NCBI GenBank assembly: GCA_963576735.1
Contig: OY755197.1
Span: forward strand, 9,994,501 to 10,058,500
DNA length: 64,000 nt
Source of the DNA: Bedellia somnulentella
Lineage: Eukaryota; Arthropoda; Insecta; Lepidoptera; Bedelliidae
Direction: 5' to 3'
Every line of letters begins with the position of its first letter. The first letter of the stretch is position 1. The position numbers were made by a program, and so were the translations under genes. The notes beneath the pieces were generated by a model. The model had not been told where the DNA came from. It made no database searches and was given only the letters and a program-made list of their open reading frames with translations. Of this stretch, positions 44,327 to 54,694 are shown piece after piece.

Positions 44327-44476
44327 CAGCCTTTGTTGACGTTTATGTTGTGTGTGACGTTTGTCACTTCCTGTCAATCTATGGATTCTAGTTCTATGGA
44401 TATAACCGATTGAAGGTGAGAAGAACACTATCACATCTTAAATATTTATAAAAAATACTAAATAGCCAAGCCAAAT

Positions 44477-44750
44477 GTGCCGGACAAATACGCGGAACTA
44501 CGTCATCGCCCGTTTCTATTGGTGCCGCTTTGCTGTAGAACTAATTTGCTGAGCAGTACGCCGGCCGCTTGCGCGCTCATCATCTTGAATATGCTGGCTA
44601 ATGATATCGATATTTTTAATTGTAGGCTGAGTGAGTTCACAGAAAGATCGTTAAAATTCGTATGTTACAATAAGTAGTACTACATTTTTTTTCTTATTTT
44701 GTAAGTGTAAACATCGCATTAGGCTATTTCTGTAATGGTGATTATAAATT
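44477..44750 (+). pseudogene. LINE ORF2 C-terminus and 3' UTR
   Basis: The frame gives YAELRHRPFLLVPLCCRTNL then DIDIFNCRLSEFTERSLKFV and a stop, followed by a 3' UTR sharing atttctgtaatggt with 40,005. It is a 5'-truncated tail of the same LINE family as 39.75-40.07 kb. Confidence 0.6.
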
Positions 44751-45097
44751 ATGATCTCTCATAGCAAAAATTTAACGATTTGGTGTTTCAGAAATCATTT
44801 TTTACATTTTCAATCCTTCGTTGAGGGTTTTACAAAATCTATACTGTTAGTATTTTCTAAGATTTTCACGATTGCACATTATGTAATATCTATACTATTG
44901 TTTTATTTTGCAGTCTAGAATAGAGTTAAGGGAGATTAAGACATTAAGCCTGTCTGTCGGAATATCATAGCAATTTTATCTGCAACTGTTTAGACTACAC
45001 AGTTACCATGTCAAAGGACAACCACAATTTGGAAATTATGCAAATATGGAAAATTACATATACATAGACAAATGAAAAACACTTTTTCGTATATATT

Positions 45098-46444
45098 TTA
45101 TTTTCCGATAGTTTGTCCATTTGATTCTAACAAACTCAAATTAACATGTATTTTAGTCTTATTACGTTTTAATCCCTTCATTTCATCTTCTATGTCTTGC
45201 AACGTCCTATCTTTGGTTTCAGGATACAAAAAATATAACACAACGAGACATAAACCCACTACAATTGAATAACATAAAAATGTACCTTCTACTCCTATTG
45301 ATTTAAACATATGAGGTGCCATTTTCATCGATGTGAAAAACGATGGTGTCCAAAAAGATAAAGAAAAGGCTGTCCCATAATTACGATAAGATAATGGAAA
45401 TAATTCACCAAATATGGTATAGCTTACTGGTATTATACCAATACAGTATGATAAAGTATACAGACAAAGTAAAAACAATCCTAATGTATCTGACAAAATT
45501 GTTTCATAACTACCAAAGTACGATCTTATATATACAAATATAGATATAGATATAAGAGATATAACCGTTAATACACCAGATAAAAATAACAATGTTCTTC
45601 GCTTGACGATTTTAAGTAAATATACTGAAATAATTGCACAAACAACTCTTATTATATCCAGAGTTGTGAACTGCCAATTAATATCTTCAACTTTATTTTT
45701 ATTCAGTACTGACATTAATATGATATGGCCATAGCTAGGAACAACGTGAAATCCACAGAATTCAAACATAATAACGGTAACTATTAATATAATAAAAGGT
45801 TTATACACTTCTTTCTTTTTAAATACATTGATGCTGTCTCTGATTGTAAGTTTACTGTGGTTAATTTCTTTTCTCTTGTTAATTTCACATCTTTGACATG
45901 CTAATATTGATTCTAACTCAATGTTCTGCTCATTTCCCTCACCTCTAAGCCAATAAAATATTTTAATACCTTCATCAAATCTTCCTTTAGAAATCAACCA
46001 ACTTGGTGATTCCGGTGATAACATTATAATAATGAAGGATATAAATGGAAAAATAGCACAAATACCTGCGGTTACATGCCAAGAGAAATAAATGCCTATA
46101 GCATGTGCAAAAAACATCCCTAAAGATAGAAATAATAGAGTTGAACTAAGGAATATACCTCGAAGTCTAGGTGCAGTACATTCTGCCAATAAAGCTGGTG
46201 CTACAGAGAAACGAAGTCCTACAGATAAGCCAATTAAAATTCTAGCACAAATAAATGAAGAAAAAGAGTTAGTAAATGCAAATAAAAGCCAGCTCAGCAC
46301 CGCAGGTACAGTTCCTGCCAGATGAGATTTCTGTCTTCCATATCTTGAAGCTATAAATGGTGATATTGCATTCCCGACGAAAATCATGGTCGAAGAAATT
46401 GAACCTGAAAGTAAAATATTGGTACTGTTAATTGAAATGCTCAT
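45098..46444 (-). CDS. MFS sugar transporter, facilitated trehalose transporter Tret1-like
   Basis: The only likely host gene: a 448-codon open frame of a multi-pass plasma-membrane sugar carrier of the MFS sugar-porter group. Landmarks: RYGRQKSHL in the TM2-TM3 loop, RILIGLSVGL in TM4, SPESPSWLISKGR after TM6, KRRTLLFLSG in the TM8-TM9 loop, and YPETKDRTLQDIE after TM12. The usual QQxSG motif of TM7 is replaced by EFCGFHVVPSY. Relatives have ~460-500 residues; TM1 is missing here. A TAA lies just upstream of the ATG, but TTTTACTTTCAG inside the first codons (~46,405-46,416) is a strong splice acceptor, so the true protein probably has an upstream exon carrying TM1. The stop overlaps AATAAA. 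Substrate (trehalose or another sugar) is inference. Confidence 0.85.
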   Translation of the reverse strand: MSISINSTNILLSGSISSTMIFVGNAISPFIASRYGRQKSHLAGTVPAVLSWLLFAFTNSFSSFICARILIGLSVGLRFSVAPALLAECTAPRLRGIFLSSTLLFLSLGMFFAHAIGIYFSWHVTAGICAIFPFISFIIIMLSPESPSWLISKGRFDEGIKIFYWLRGEGNEQNIELESILACQRCEINKRKEINHSKLTIRDSINVFKKKEVYKPFIILIVTVIMFEFCGFHVVPSYGHIILMSVLNKNKVEDINWQFTTLDIIRVVCAIISVYLLKIVKRRTLLFLSGVLTVISLISISIFVYIRSYFGSYETILSDTLGLFLLCLYTLSYCIGIIPVSYTIFGELFPLSYRNYGTAFSLSFWTPSFFTSMKMAPHMFKSIGVEGTFLCYSIVVGLCLVVLYFLYPETKDRTLQDIEDEMKGLKRNKTKIHVNLSLLESNGQTIGK

Positions 46445-47140
46445 TTATCTATTGACCCAAAAATTTTATAAATAATAAAGTTGAAAGGATAGTTGACAAA
46501 ATATATTTAAAAAAAAGAAAGATTGAAAATGCATTTATTTGGTACACAAAAAATATACAGTATGAAAACGGGACAAAAATTCATAATGATGATGGTATCA
46601 AAAATGGTGCTGCATGAGTACTCAGTATGTCACGGCCATACGCAAACCCTACGCTGGATAAAAAAGTAAAATTAGAAAAAAAAGTGTTTTACAGAGCATT
46701 ACAGATCCACAAACTTTTCTTGGCCGACGGCCACTACTGGTACTACTGTCGCCATTTTGAAATTTCAGCCTGTCATTGTCAGTTAGCTCTCAACTAAATT
46801 AAACTTTTAGGGTGACCTACGTATATAATAAATTATCATTTTCATTAATATTTTTTGTAGTTTAAACATTTTTTTAAAGACCATTATTTATATAATGTTT
46901 CTTTGCTTATAACGTTTTTCTTTCCAGTATCCAATATAAAAATTAATGAAAAATATTATTTATTTTGCTAAAATCATCTAAGTAGGTTAACACCGTCTGC
47001 AAAGTTGTGCGCACATGACTATAGCGGTATGGGTTACGGAAGTGAAAAAAAGGTTCCTGAATAAGATTTCACTTTGTATACAGATACAGATGGGTTCTCA
47101 TACTAATGCGGGGATGTACCAATGTGTCATTTTAAGTCGT
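46445..47140. other. Upstream region of the transporter, non-coding
   Basis: No gene recognised. It would hold an upstream exon or intron of the transporter if the splice model is right, but I cannot pick out the exon. Confidence 0.3.
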
Positions 47141-47144
47141 AATT

Positions 47145-48024
47145 TGGTATACAAAGTATTATTTTTGTGGTATTTATTAAATATTTTTATTTGATAGCAA
47201 ACAAGAAAATAAAAGACTAATTTAAATATTTTTTATTTAAAATGAGTCATTGTAAAGTTATGATTTTTTAAAGATTGTTTAACTCTCTCTCTTAATGACG
47301 TCATCGATCAACAAATTCACGTAGAGACATGCAAATCAAGCGAAATGTAATAAAAATGTTACTGATTACAAAACATTTCACGAATTAGTGATCTTTTATG
47401 ATACTTTTACGATATTATATTAAATAAACCTATGATTTTCGATATTTAATTAATAAAGGGCAAAGACGAATGACTTTGAAATAACATTGAAGGTTAAATA
47501 CCTAAATAAATATACAACCGTGATAGCCCAGTGGGTAGAACACTCGGTTATCGTGCAAACGACTAGTGTTCAAATCCTGGGTCGGGCCTACACTAATTTG
47601 TCATTTCTAAAGACATATGTGTGGTTAATTTATCATGGTTGTTAATGGGGAGGGAAAACATCGTGAGGAAACCCACATGGCTGAGTTGTACTTAGTCATG
47701 TGACAGTGTATTCGTACAAAACGGCGATAGGCCTGCCCCCTATCACGTGAGTACACTATCCATGCAAAACGTGGGTACTCTAAACACCAGGTGACAAGGT
47801 CACGTGATGTTCAGAAGTATTAGTACCTCTGCCAACCCCTTCGGGGATATGCGGCGTGAACGTTTATGTTATGTTATGTATGTTAAATACCCTTACAGTT
47901 TTTTTTATAAAATAAAGGCTATCATAGCTTTATTTGATATAATTTCAAGAAAATATTGTTCAAAAACCTAATATCTCTAAATGGTTTTGTAATCAGTATC
48001 ACTTTTATAAAACTTTGCATACCG
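47145..48024. mobile_element. MITE, AATT/CGGTATGCAAAG family, copy d
   Basis: Diverged ends TGGTATACAAAG / CTTTGCATACCG, flanked by AATT (47,141-47,144 and 48,025-48,028). Internal sequence matches copies a-c. It carries a SINE at 47,503-47,881. It is more diverged than copies a and b, so older. Confidence 0.8.
47503..47881 (+). mobile_element. tRNA-derived SINE (plus)
   Basis: Flanked by GTTAAATACC (47,493-47,502 and 47,882-47,891). The head has TAGCCCAGTGGG (box A) and TGTTCAAATCC (box B), then a ~300-bp body shared with 32,920-33,297 and a (TTATG)n-like tail. Confidence 0.85.
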
Positions 48025-48028
48025 AATT

Positions 48029-48394
48029 ACCTGACATATATATAAAAATACAAGGCTGTTAACAGCAATAGAAAAGTGCCCATAAATCCACTGACCCAGC
48101 AAAATGAATGACCCAAATGATAGCTGAAGTTTAGAATTATTTTCTCAGTGCTGTTTTTTTAGGGGGTCTGTGTGTGAACATTAAATGTTAAAGACAGTAC
48201 AGACAAGGTAAGTCTCTGATTTACAGGATTAAAAGAATGATTTTATGTAGGCATCCATTTTTGTGTGAGTGTCACAAATGACAAATCTTTGTGAGTAAAA
48301 ACATGAAACAGTTTACAGATAAGTACAATTGGCAGTGTTATCGCTAGAAGCGATCTTTTCCAGACATCTTTTAGAAGGTTAGATCAATGAATTC
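48029..48394. other. Non-coding upstream of a truncated LINE
   Basis: No frame or motif recognised. The LINE body begins near 48,370. Confidence 0.25.
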
Positions 48395-49725
48395 ATGGTA
48401 AACACTCATTTGACGGCGGCGGACGCGTTCGCCGACTACTTCAGCTCGGTGTTCGTGGCGCGGGTCCCGCGGCTGGACGCGGACGACACGGCGCGTGTGG
48501 CGGCCGCCTCCGCTGCTCCTCTCACGGTCAGTATTAGCACCATTACTGAGAAGGACATACGGGACAGCGTGCGTGGTTTTAATACTGCTGCTGCTCGAGG
48601 GCCTGATGCTGTGCCCACATTTCTGGTAAAGGACTGCATTCATGCATTAATTAAGCCCCTTTTACATTCGTATAACCTCGCTGTCAAAAGTTGTGAGTAT
48701 CCAACTGCCTGGAAGCTATCACGGGTTACACCTGTTCCGAAGAGTTCATCAATAAATGTGCCAGAGTATCGGCCCATTGCTGTTTTGTCTGTGTTTGCAA
48801 AAATATTTGAGCACATTCTTAATAATCAAATAACACGTCAGATAGAACCATACCTAGATGACTCTCAGCATGGTTTTCGTGTCGGACGATCAGCAACTAC
48901 GAACCATATTTGTTTTGTTGACTCTACACTGAGCGAAATGGACGCAGACTATCAGGTGGATACCGCATTCTTTGATTTTCGAAAGGCGTTTGATGTAGTC
49001 GACAATGATTTACTTTTAAATAAATTGGCTAGTTTCGGATTTAACACAGGTCTTCTCAAATTTATTGCTAGTTACCTGGCTAATCGTAGGCAATATGTGA
49101 AATTGGGGCCTTACTGCTCTGACGGCTACCATACGCGATCTGGTGTCATTCAGGGCAGCACCATCGGACCAACTCTGTTCGCTCTGATGGTCAATGACCT
49201 TCCCAAAGTGCTCCAGGTATGTAAATGCCTGATGTACGCTGATGACTTGAAAATCTATACATCCATTAAAAGCACTGTTGACTGTGAATTGTTACAGCAA
49301 GACATCGACGCTATTGGCCATTGGAGCGAACTAAACGAAATGCATTTCAATGTGGACAAGTGTAGGGTCATGACTTTTGGCAGACTGCAAAGCCATGTTG
49401 AGCACTGTTATACGTTGCTTGGTTGCCCAATCCAGAGAGTGGTAGAGATACGCGACTTGGGTGTGTTGTTGGATCCGCAACTTACATTTAGAAACCATAT
49501 TTTGGCGTGTTGTAAGAGTGCTAACAAGACTCTAGGTTACGTTATGCGCACTGCATTTCATTTTAGCGACACCAGAGTTGCCATGGTCCTATATAATTCT
49601 TTTGTCCGTAGTAAACTGAAATTTGACGCAATTACATGGGGACCATACGAGGCTAAGTATATTGTCATGATGGAGCGTTTGCAGTTTGTAGACACGGTCA
49701 ACATCTACAAACTCAAGCGCTGACT
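48395..49725 (+). pseudogene. 5'-truncated LINE ORF2: RT, open frame
   Basis: 442 codons open. DAFADYFSSVFVARVP, then RGPDAVPTFLVKDC, PEYRPIAVLSVFAKIFEHIL and SQHGFRVGRSATTNH. Motif A is AFFDFRKAFDVVD, motif B SGVIQGSTIGPTLFALMVND, motif C CLMYADDLKIYT (~49,225-49,260). The connection EIRDLGVLLDPQLTFRNHI and SKLKFDAITWGPYEAKYIVM follow. It ends abruptly after MMERLQ at ~49,683. The endonuclease is missing, so it cannot move, but the RT core lacks disablements, suggesting recent insertion. The first ~100 bp are markedly GC-rich. Confidence 0.85.
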
Positions 49726-49795
49726 ATTTGCATTGCTGGAATGGCAAGCTGGTAAAAATGTCATCCTGCCATTCCAACAATGGGCGGTGGGGTCG

Positions 49796-49849
49796 TCACA
49801 TCCCTACGCCTATTCACATCCCTACGCCTATTCACATCCCTACGCCTAT
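49796..49849. repeat. Three 18-bp tandem units
   Basis: tcacatccctacgcctat three times in a row. It lies where the plus LINE (48.4 kb) and the minus LINE (50.3 kb) meet tail to tail. Confidence 0.95.
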
Positions 49850-50329
49850 CTGCCTAAAAAATGGTGACATGACAACAAACAATAAGAAAGAAGTATTAAC
49901 AAAGCGAACAATAGCATATAACAGCAAAATAAAAGACAAAATGGTACAGAGCTCGGTCTATCCACTACAAGCAGATAGCTCCGATTTTCAGCTCTGACCA
50001 AACCTTAAGACTACTTACACTTAAAACTAACTTAGAACTAATTTCAATACACATGCACTCGCATACACACACACACACACACACACACACATCCACACAC
50101 AGACACCACGCGCATAGTCTTAGCATAGAGCTAATTTATATACATTATTTAGATCTCTTCACATATTATAGAAGAATAAAATATAAATAACAATCAATAT
50201 AAATACCAATAATGAAAGCCACGTACATACTTTCATAACAATATAATGCATAAATAGATAAATATATATATATATATATATATACATAGATACATGTTAC
50301 TGTATATATAAATACCTTATTACTGGTTA

Positions 50330-53215
50330 TTATTCGACATTAGAAGCACAGCCATAGGGAATAGCAAACTCGTTGCGCTGCAATACTATCAAATATTTAA
50401 GCAATTTGTTTCTAAATGAGGAAATAGACTGTGCATCTTTGATAGGCGGCGGTATAACGTTCCAGCATTTAGAAGCTGCTATTGTAAAGCAGCCCTTGGT
50501 CCTTGTAAGCTTGTGCTTCGGTAACAAAAGTACATTGAGGCGTTCGCGTTTCGAAAAGTTGAGTTTGTCATAAAGGTATTTTGGTGTTTTATATTTAATT
50601 ACTATATAGACAAAACATGAAAGTTTCAGTCTCCTTTTATGTCTCATGTTAAGCAAGTTCTTCTCAATCAAATATGGAGTAATGTGTTGCCGTCGTGGAA
50701 TATTAAAACAGTACCGCATACAGGCATTTTGTACACGTTGTATTTGGTGTTCGGTCTTTTTTAGCAGACAAGGGCCATAGGCGATGTCGCAATACCCTAA
50801 CTGGGACAGAACTAAACCCTCGCATAACCTGAGTCGAACATCCTCACTTATAAATGACCTTATCTTGTATAAAGTACTAAGGCCAGCAAAGCACTTGGCA
50901 GTCTTTAGATCAACATGATTTTGAAATGTGAGCGACTGGTCCATGTGAAGACCAAGGTTCCGAATGCACACCTGAAAAGGCACCGCTACTCCATCAACCA
51001 AAACCGACGGTTGAAGTTCGGTTATCCTAGAGACCTGACTAGGTGTGCCGCAGATTAAAGCTATAGTCTTGTGTGGGTTGATCATAAGGTGATGGTTTTT
51101 AGACCATTCCACTATACACTCCAGATCTTTGTGGAAGCTCTGTAAACCCGCAGAGAACCCATCACTGTCCGAGGGAAGATGTGTATAAATTTGTGTATCG
51201 TCAGCATATAAGTGGTATTTTGAATTCTTTATGACCTTAGATATATTAGCAGTATAGACAGTAAACAATGTCGGACCAAGAATCGAACCTTGGACCACAC
51301 CACGTGTAATTGGAAGAGGTTCCGAAACTATAAGATTGCCATTGGCGTCAGTTGTTTTCACAGTTTGCATTCTGCCCGAAAAGTAGGAGGAAAACCACTT
51401 GCACGCTGACGACGAAAAACCTGCGGACCGAAGTTTAGAAATTAAAAGTGGGGGGAAGACACAATCAAAGGCGCGTGTATTGTCCAGGAGTAATAAGATA
51501 GAAGCGTCCCCTTTGTCTGAGGATAACAATATGTCATCAATGATACTAAGCAGGGCAGTGGTAGAGCTATGGCCGGATCTGAAACCAGATTGAAATGATG
51601 GTATTATACCAGACATTTCTAAATGAGGCAAAATTTGTTTCAAAACAAGTTTTTCTAGTATTTTTGAAAACGCAGGTAGTATGCCTATAGGTCTTATATC
51701 ATTGAGTACTTCGACAGGTTTTTTCTTAGGGATAGGAGTTACCGTAGAGCATTTCCAAGCCTCGGGAAAATTACCGTCACGCAGAGATCTATTCAATATA
51801 GTGGTGATAGCATGAAGAGAGTAAGGTAACGTTAGTTTAATCATAAGCATCGAGATATGATCAGACCCCTCTGATCTTAATGAACAAGTTTCTACGATGC
51901 GAGCTACTTGAGCTTCAGAAATATCAGTGAAGTTAAATTCAGGACCACTGGAGTAAGGGAAGGTATCAGCTGTGCCATTAGAGGCAAAAACATCGATTGG
52001 TGGAACTGCATTGACAAAAAAACGATTAAGAGCATTAGGTTCTGCGAGATGGAAGGGTATTAGGGAAGTACTGGATGGTTTCAAAATTCTGTTAATATGG
52101 TGCCACATTTTTGTTGGATTTGAACGGTTATTATTTACAAATTTGTCGAAATATTTACGCTTTTCTATCTTTATAGTAGAGTTAACTTGATTTCGCATAT
52201 CTCTATAGTATCGATATGCTCCTTCAGATCTTTTCATCTTAGCTGCCTCACAAGCTTCAGCACGGAGTTTCCTCATTTGCCTCAGGTTGTGAGTTAACCA
52301 AGGTGCAGGGGGTCGGGAAAAAGTTTTATTACGGATGGGGGCGAAGTGATCGAACAGGTCTATACTTAACATGTTAAATAAATGAACCATATCGTTGAGA
52401 TCTTTGCAATCCTGTATCATCTCCCAAGGGGTAAACTGAGCAGCGTGAGAAATACAATCAATGTTCTCTGATATAGGACGATATGAAATTCTTCTAGGAG
52501 GTAAGCGTTTCAGTTTAGTAGAAAATTGTGCTATTACTATACCATGATCGCTTAAATCATCGTTGTGAACTACATTTAAGGAGCTCAGCCTACATCGCCC
52601 CTTGGTAAAAATTAGATCTAAAAGTGTACAGCTAGTTGGCGTTATACGGGTAGGTTTGTTAACAATTTGTGTAAGATTATATGCAGAAACGAGAGACTTA
52701 AAACACTCGGGAATGAAGTTAGTAGAGTCATGTTTTAGAGAATCAACATTGAAATCACCCAGTAAGAAAATGTGATCGTATTTGGGACCAAACACTGATA
52801 AGGAATCGTTTAAACTATCAACAGCTTTTCCAGTGTTAAGCGAGTGTGGTCGGTAAAATGTTCCTAAGGCAATCCTCATCCCACGTAGACGTACCTCTAT
52901 CCATAACTGTTCCAAGTCAGTGCCAAGGTGATCCAGGCGGCGAGTATGTATATCCGAGCGAATATACATGCCTACACCGCCGCCACGACTGTGTTGTCGT
53001 GGAACATGTATGAACTGGTAACCCTGGATCGTGTAGCGTGTCAAGTCGGAGTCCAGTCTTAGCCATGTCTCATTAAGACAGACTATGTCAAATTCATGAA
53101 TGCTAAACAATTCTAATAGTTCATTCCAACCTGTATTGATTGACTGTATATTCAATAACCCTAGCGTAAGGCGTTTAGTTTTATTATTGCTAAGTGCACT
53201 CTCAGGTACTGCCAT
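50330..53215 (-). CDS. LINE ORF2: endonuclease-reverse transcriptase (intact)
   Basis: 961 codons. The N-terminal AP-type endonuclease has LLNIQSINTGW (Asn), VCLNETWL (Glu), FLLGDFNVDSL and DLSDHGIVIAQF (Asp-His), all catalytic positions present. RT follows: EVLNDIRPIGILPAFSKILE, FQSGFRSGHSSTTAL, motif A LLLLDNTRAFDCV (~residue 575; DNTRAFD rather than the usual DFS+AFD), motif B GVVQGSILGPTLFTVYTA and motif C HLYADDTQIYT (~670). The C-terminal domain has LGYCDIAYGPCLL and AASKCWNVIPPPIKD. No RNase H, as in jockey/CR1-group LINEs. It nicks DNA and primes reverse transcription of the element RNA. In the pre-insertion element its ATG follows the stop of the extra ORF by 5 nt, suggesting coupled re-initiation. 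Confidence 0.9.
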   Translation of the reverse strand: MAVPESALSNNKTKRLTLGLLNIQSINTGWNELLELFSIHEFDIVCLNETWLRLDSDLTRYTIQGYQFIHVPRQHSRGGGVGMYIRSDIHTRRLDHLGTDLEQLWIEVRLRGMRIALGTFYRPHSLNTGKAVDSLNDSLSVFGPKYDHIFLLGDFNVDSLKHDSTNFIPECFKSLVSAYNLTQIVNKPTRITPTSCTLLDLIFTKGRCRLSSLNVVHNDDLSDHGIVIAQFSTKLKRLPPRRISYRPISENIDCISHAAQFTPWEMIQDCKDLNDMVHLFNMLSIDLFDHFAPIRNKTFSRPPAPWLTHNLRQMRKLRAEACEAAKMKRSEGAYRYYRDMRNQVNSTIKIEKRKYFDKFVNNNRSNPTKMWHHINRILKPSSTSLIPFHLAEPNALNRFFVNAVPPIDVFASNGTADTFPYSSGPEFNFTDISEAQVARIVETCSLRSEGSDHISMLMIKLTLPYSLHAITTILNRSLRDGNFPEAWKCSTVTPIPKKKPVEVLNDIRPIGILPAFSKILEKLVLKQILPHLEMSGIIPSFQSGFRSGHSSTTALLSIIDDILLSSDKGDASILLLLDNTRAFDCVFPPLLISKLRSAGFSSSACKWFSSYFSGRMQTVKTTDANGNLIVSEPLPITRGVVQGSILGPTLFTVYTANISKVIKNSKYHLYADDTQIYTHLPSDSDGFSAGLQSFHKDLECIVEWSKNHHLMINPHKTIALICGTPSQVSRITELQPSVLVDGVAVPFQVCIRNLGLHMDQSLTFQNHVDLKTAKCFAGLSTLYKIRSFISEDVRLRLCEGLVLSQLGYCDIAYGPCLLKKTEHQIQRVQNACMRYCFNIPRRQHITPYLIEKNLLNMRHKRRLKLSCFVYIVIKYKTPKYLYDKLNFSKRERLNVLLLPKHKLTRTKGCFTIAASKCWNVIPPPIKDAQSISSFRNKLLKYLIVLQRNEFAIPYGCASNVE

Positions 53216-53251
53216 TATAGTTAAAATAAAAAAAAAATCGATATAAGCGAC

Positions 53252-54694
53252 CTTTGACTATGAACACTATAGACAGAGTCATAATGCAACGGGAGAGTAC
53301 CTCTTTTAGATAGCAATATTTTTCCCTGTAATGTTGCGATCACTAGAAAACAATTACCCCAAAATAGTATAATCACCATTCTAAAAGCTACTTTTTAATT
53401 TAAAATTGATTACGTCAATTTATTGTTACGTCGTTTTATTTATTGTAAAGGTTTACTGTTTACTATATTATTTCCTGCAATCATATAATTATACATACTT
53501 GCTCCTAGTATTATACAATCTTTTTTGTTTAATTTTACCATTTATACTGATGTTTAATACACCGTGAAATCTAAAGCATTTTACTAACTATCAGGGATGA
53601 ATCTTCCCATGATTACGAATAAATTTTTGTACGGGACTAACTTTGTTACTGGACAAAAAAAAACAGCTGTTCCATAAGTGCAAGTTATGTAAATATCATA
53701 CGGGTCATCATGGGTATAGTGGGGTCTATGTTTGTATTTCGAAAAATAAAAGACAGCACTATTTTGTACATGAGTTTTATTGCATTATTTACTATTGACC
53801 TTTAAACAAAATCAGTTTCGTGTGAAAATTTCGAATTCATTCGTCTATTTTAGTCACATTTTTCAAAAGATGATGTATTCGTACATCTAAGTATTTTATA
53901 TTTGGTTGATTTCCAATTGCACCTTCCAGTGGCCGCAATCCATTTTTCTCGTAGATTCGGGTCTTTAGGAAAACTGTAATGAATACGAAGAAATTAAATA
54001 AATATAACAAATTTATTACTTACTAATTCCGTAGATAACAATTGGAAATCATTCAGCGTCGCTATAGCGCGACGAAATTCATAATATACTCACTCATTAA
54101 CATCAGTTTACTAATTTGAAAATTTTACCCTAACGACAGGGTAGGATGAAAAACGTGAATTATGGGAACACTGAGATACTGCATATTTTTAGGTTATGCT
54201 ATTAAAAAATTGCTCAAAATAACTAAAGAAAATGCTAGTAATCTAGTTCAACGTAATTAACATTTGAATCACTTTTTTTCTGATCGCGCAATGTATTTAT
54301 TATGTATTTATCTGTAGAAAAACATTAAAAAACTCACTCACTTTAGAAAGTCAATCCTTCGATGTGTTTTTCGCTGCGGCTTCCGCAGCCAAGCACGCTA
54401 CACCCAACCATACCTCACTAAATAATAAGTTTGACTAATGGAGTCTCTTTATCACAATAACAATATACAAATGAATAAAATCTTTCTCAAAATCAAAAGA
54501 AAACCAAAATCGCTCACAAGTCGACGCTTTGTTTGTCAAGCTTTAAAAGCGTGACATCAACAAAACGGGTTACGCGATAGAGATGACAATAATGATTTTG
54601 TGTCTCTTTTTAACATATAAGAACTTAAATAAGGGCTTCTCTTTTTAAAATGGATGACGTAACATCGCTCTATCTATAGTGTTCATAATCAAAG
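53252..54694. mobile_element. hAT-like non-autonomous element inside the LINE
   Basis: Flanked by TAAGCGAC (53,244-53,251 and 54,695-54,702), an 8-bp duplication. Ends CTTTGACTATGAACACTATA and, inverted, CTTTGATTATGAACACTATA. 1443 bp with no transposase. An end fragment of the same family lies at 44,076-44,326. Confidence 0.88.

Noticed and set aside
47515..47600. tRNA gene
   Set aside because: Box A and B are present but no cloverleaf closes; it is the head of a SINE with flanking duplication.
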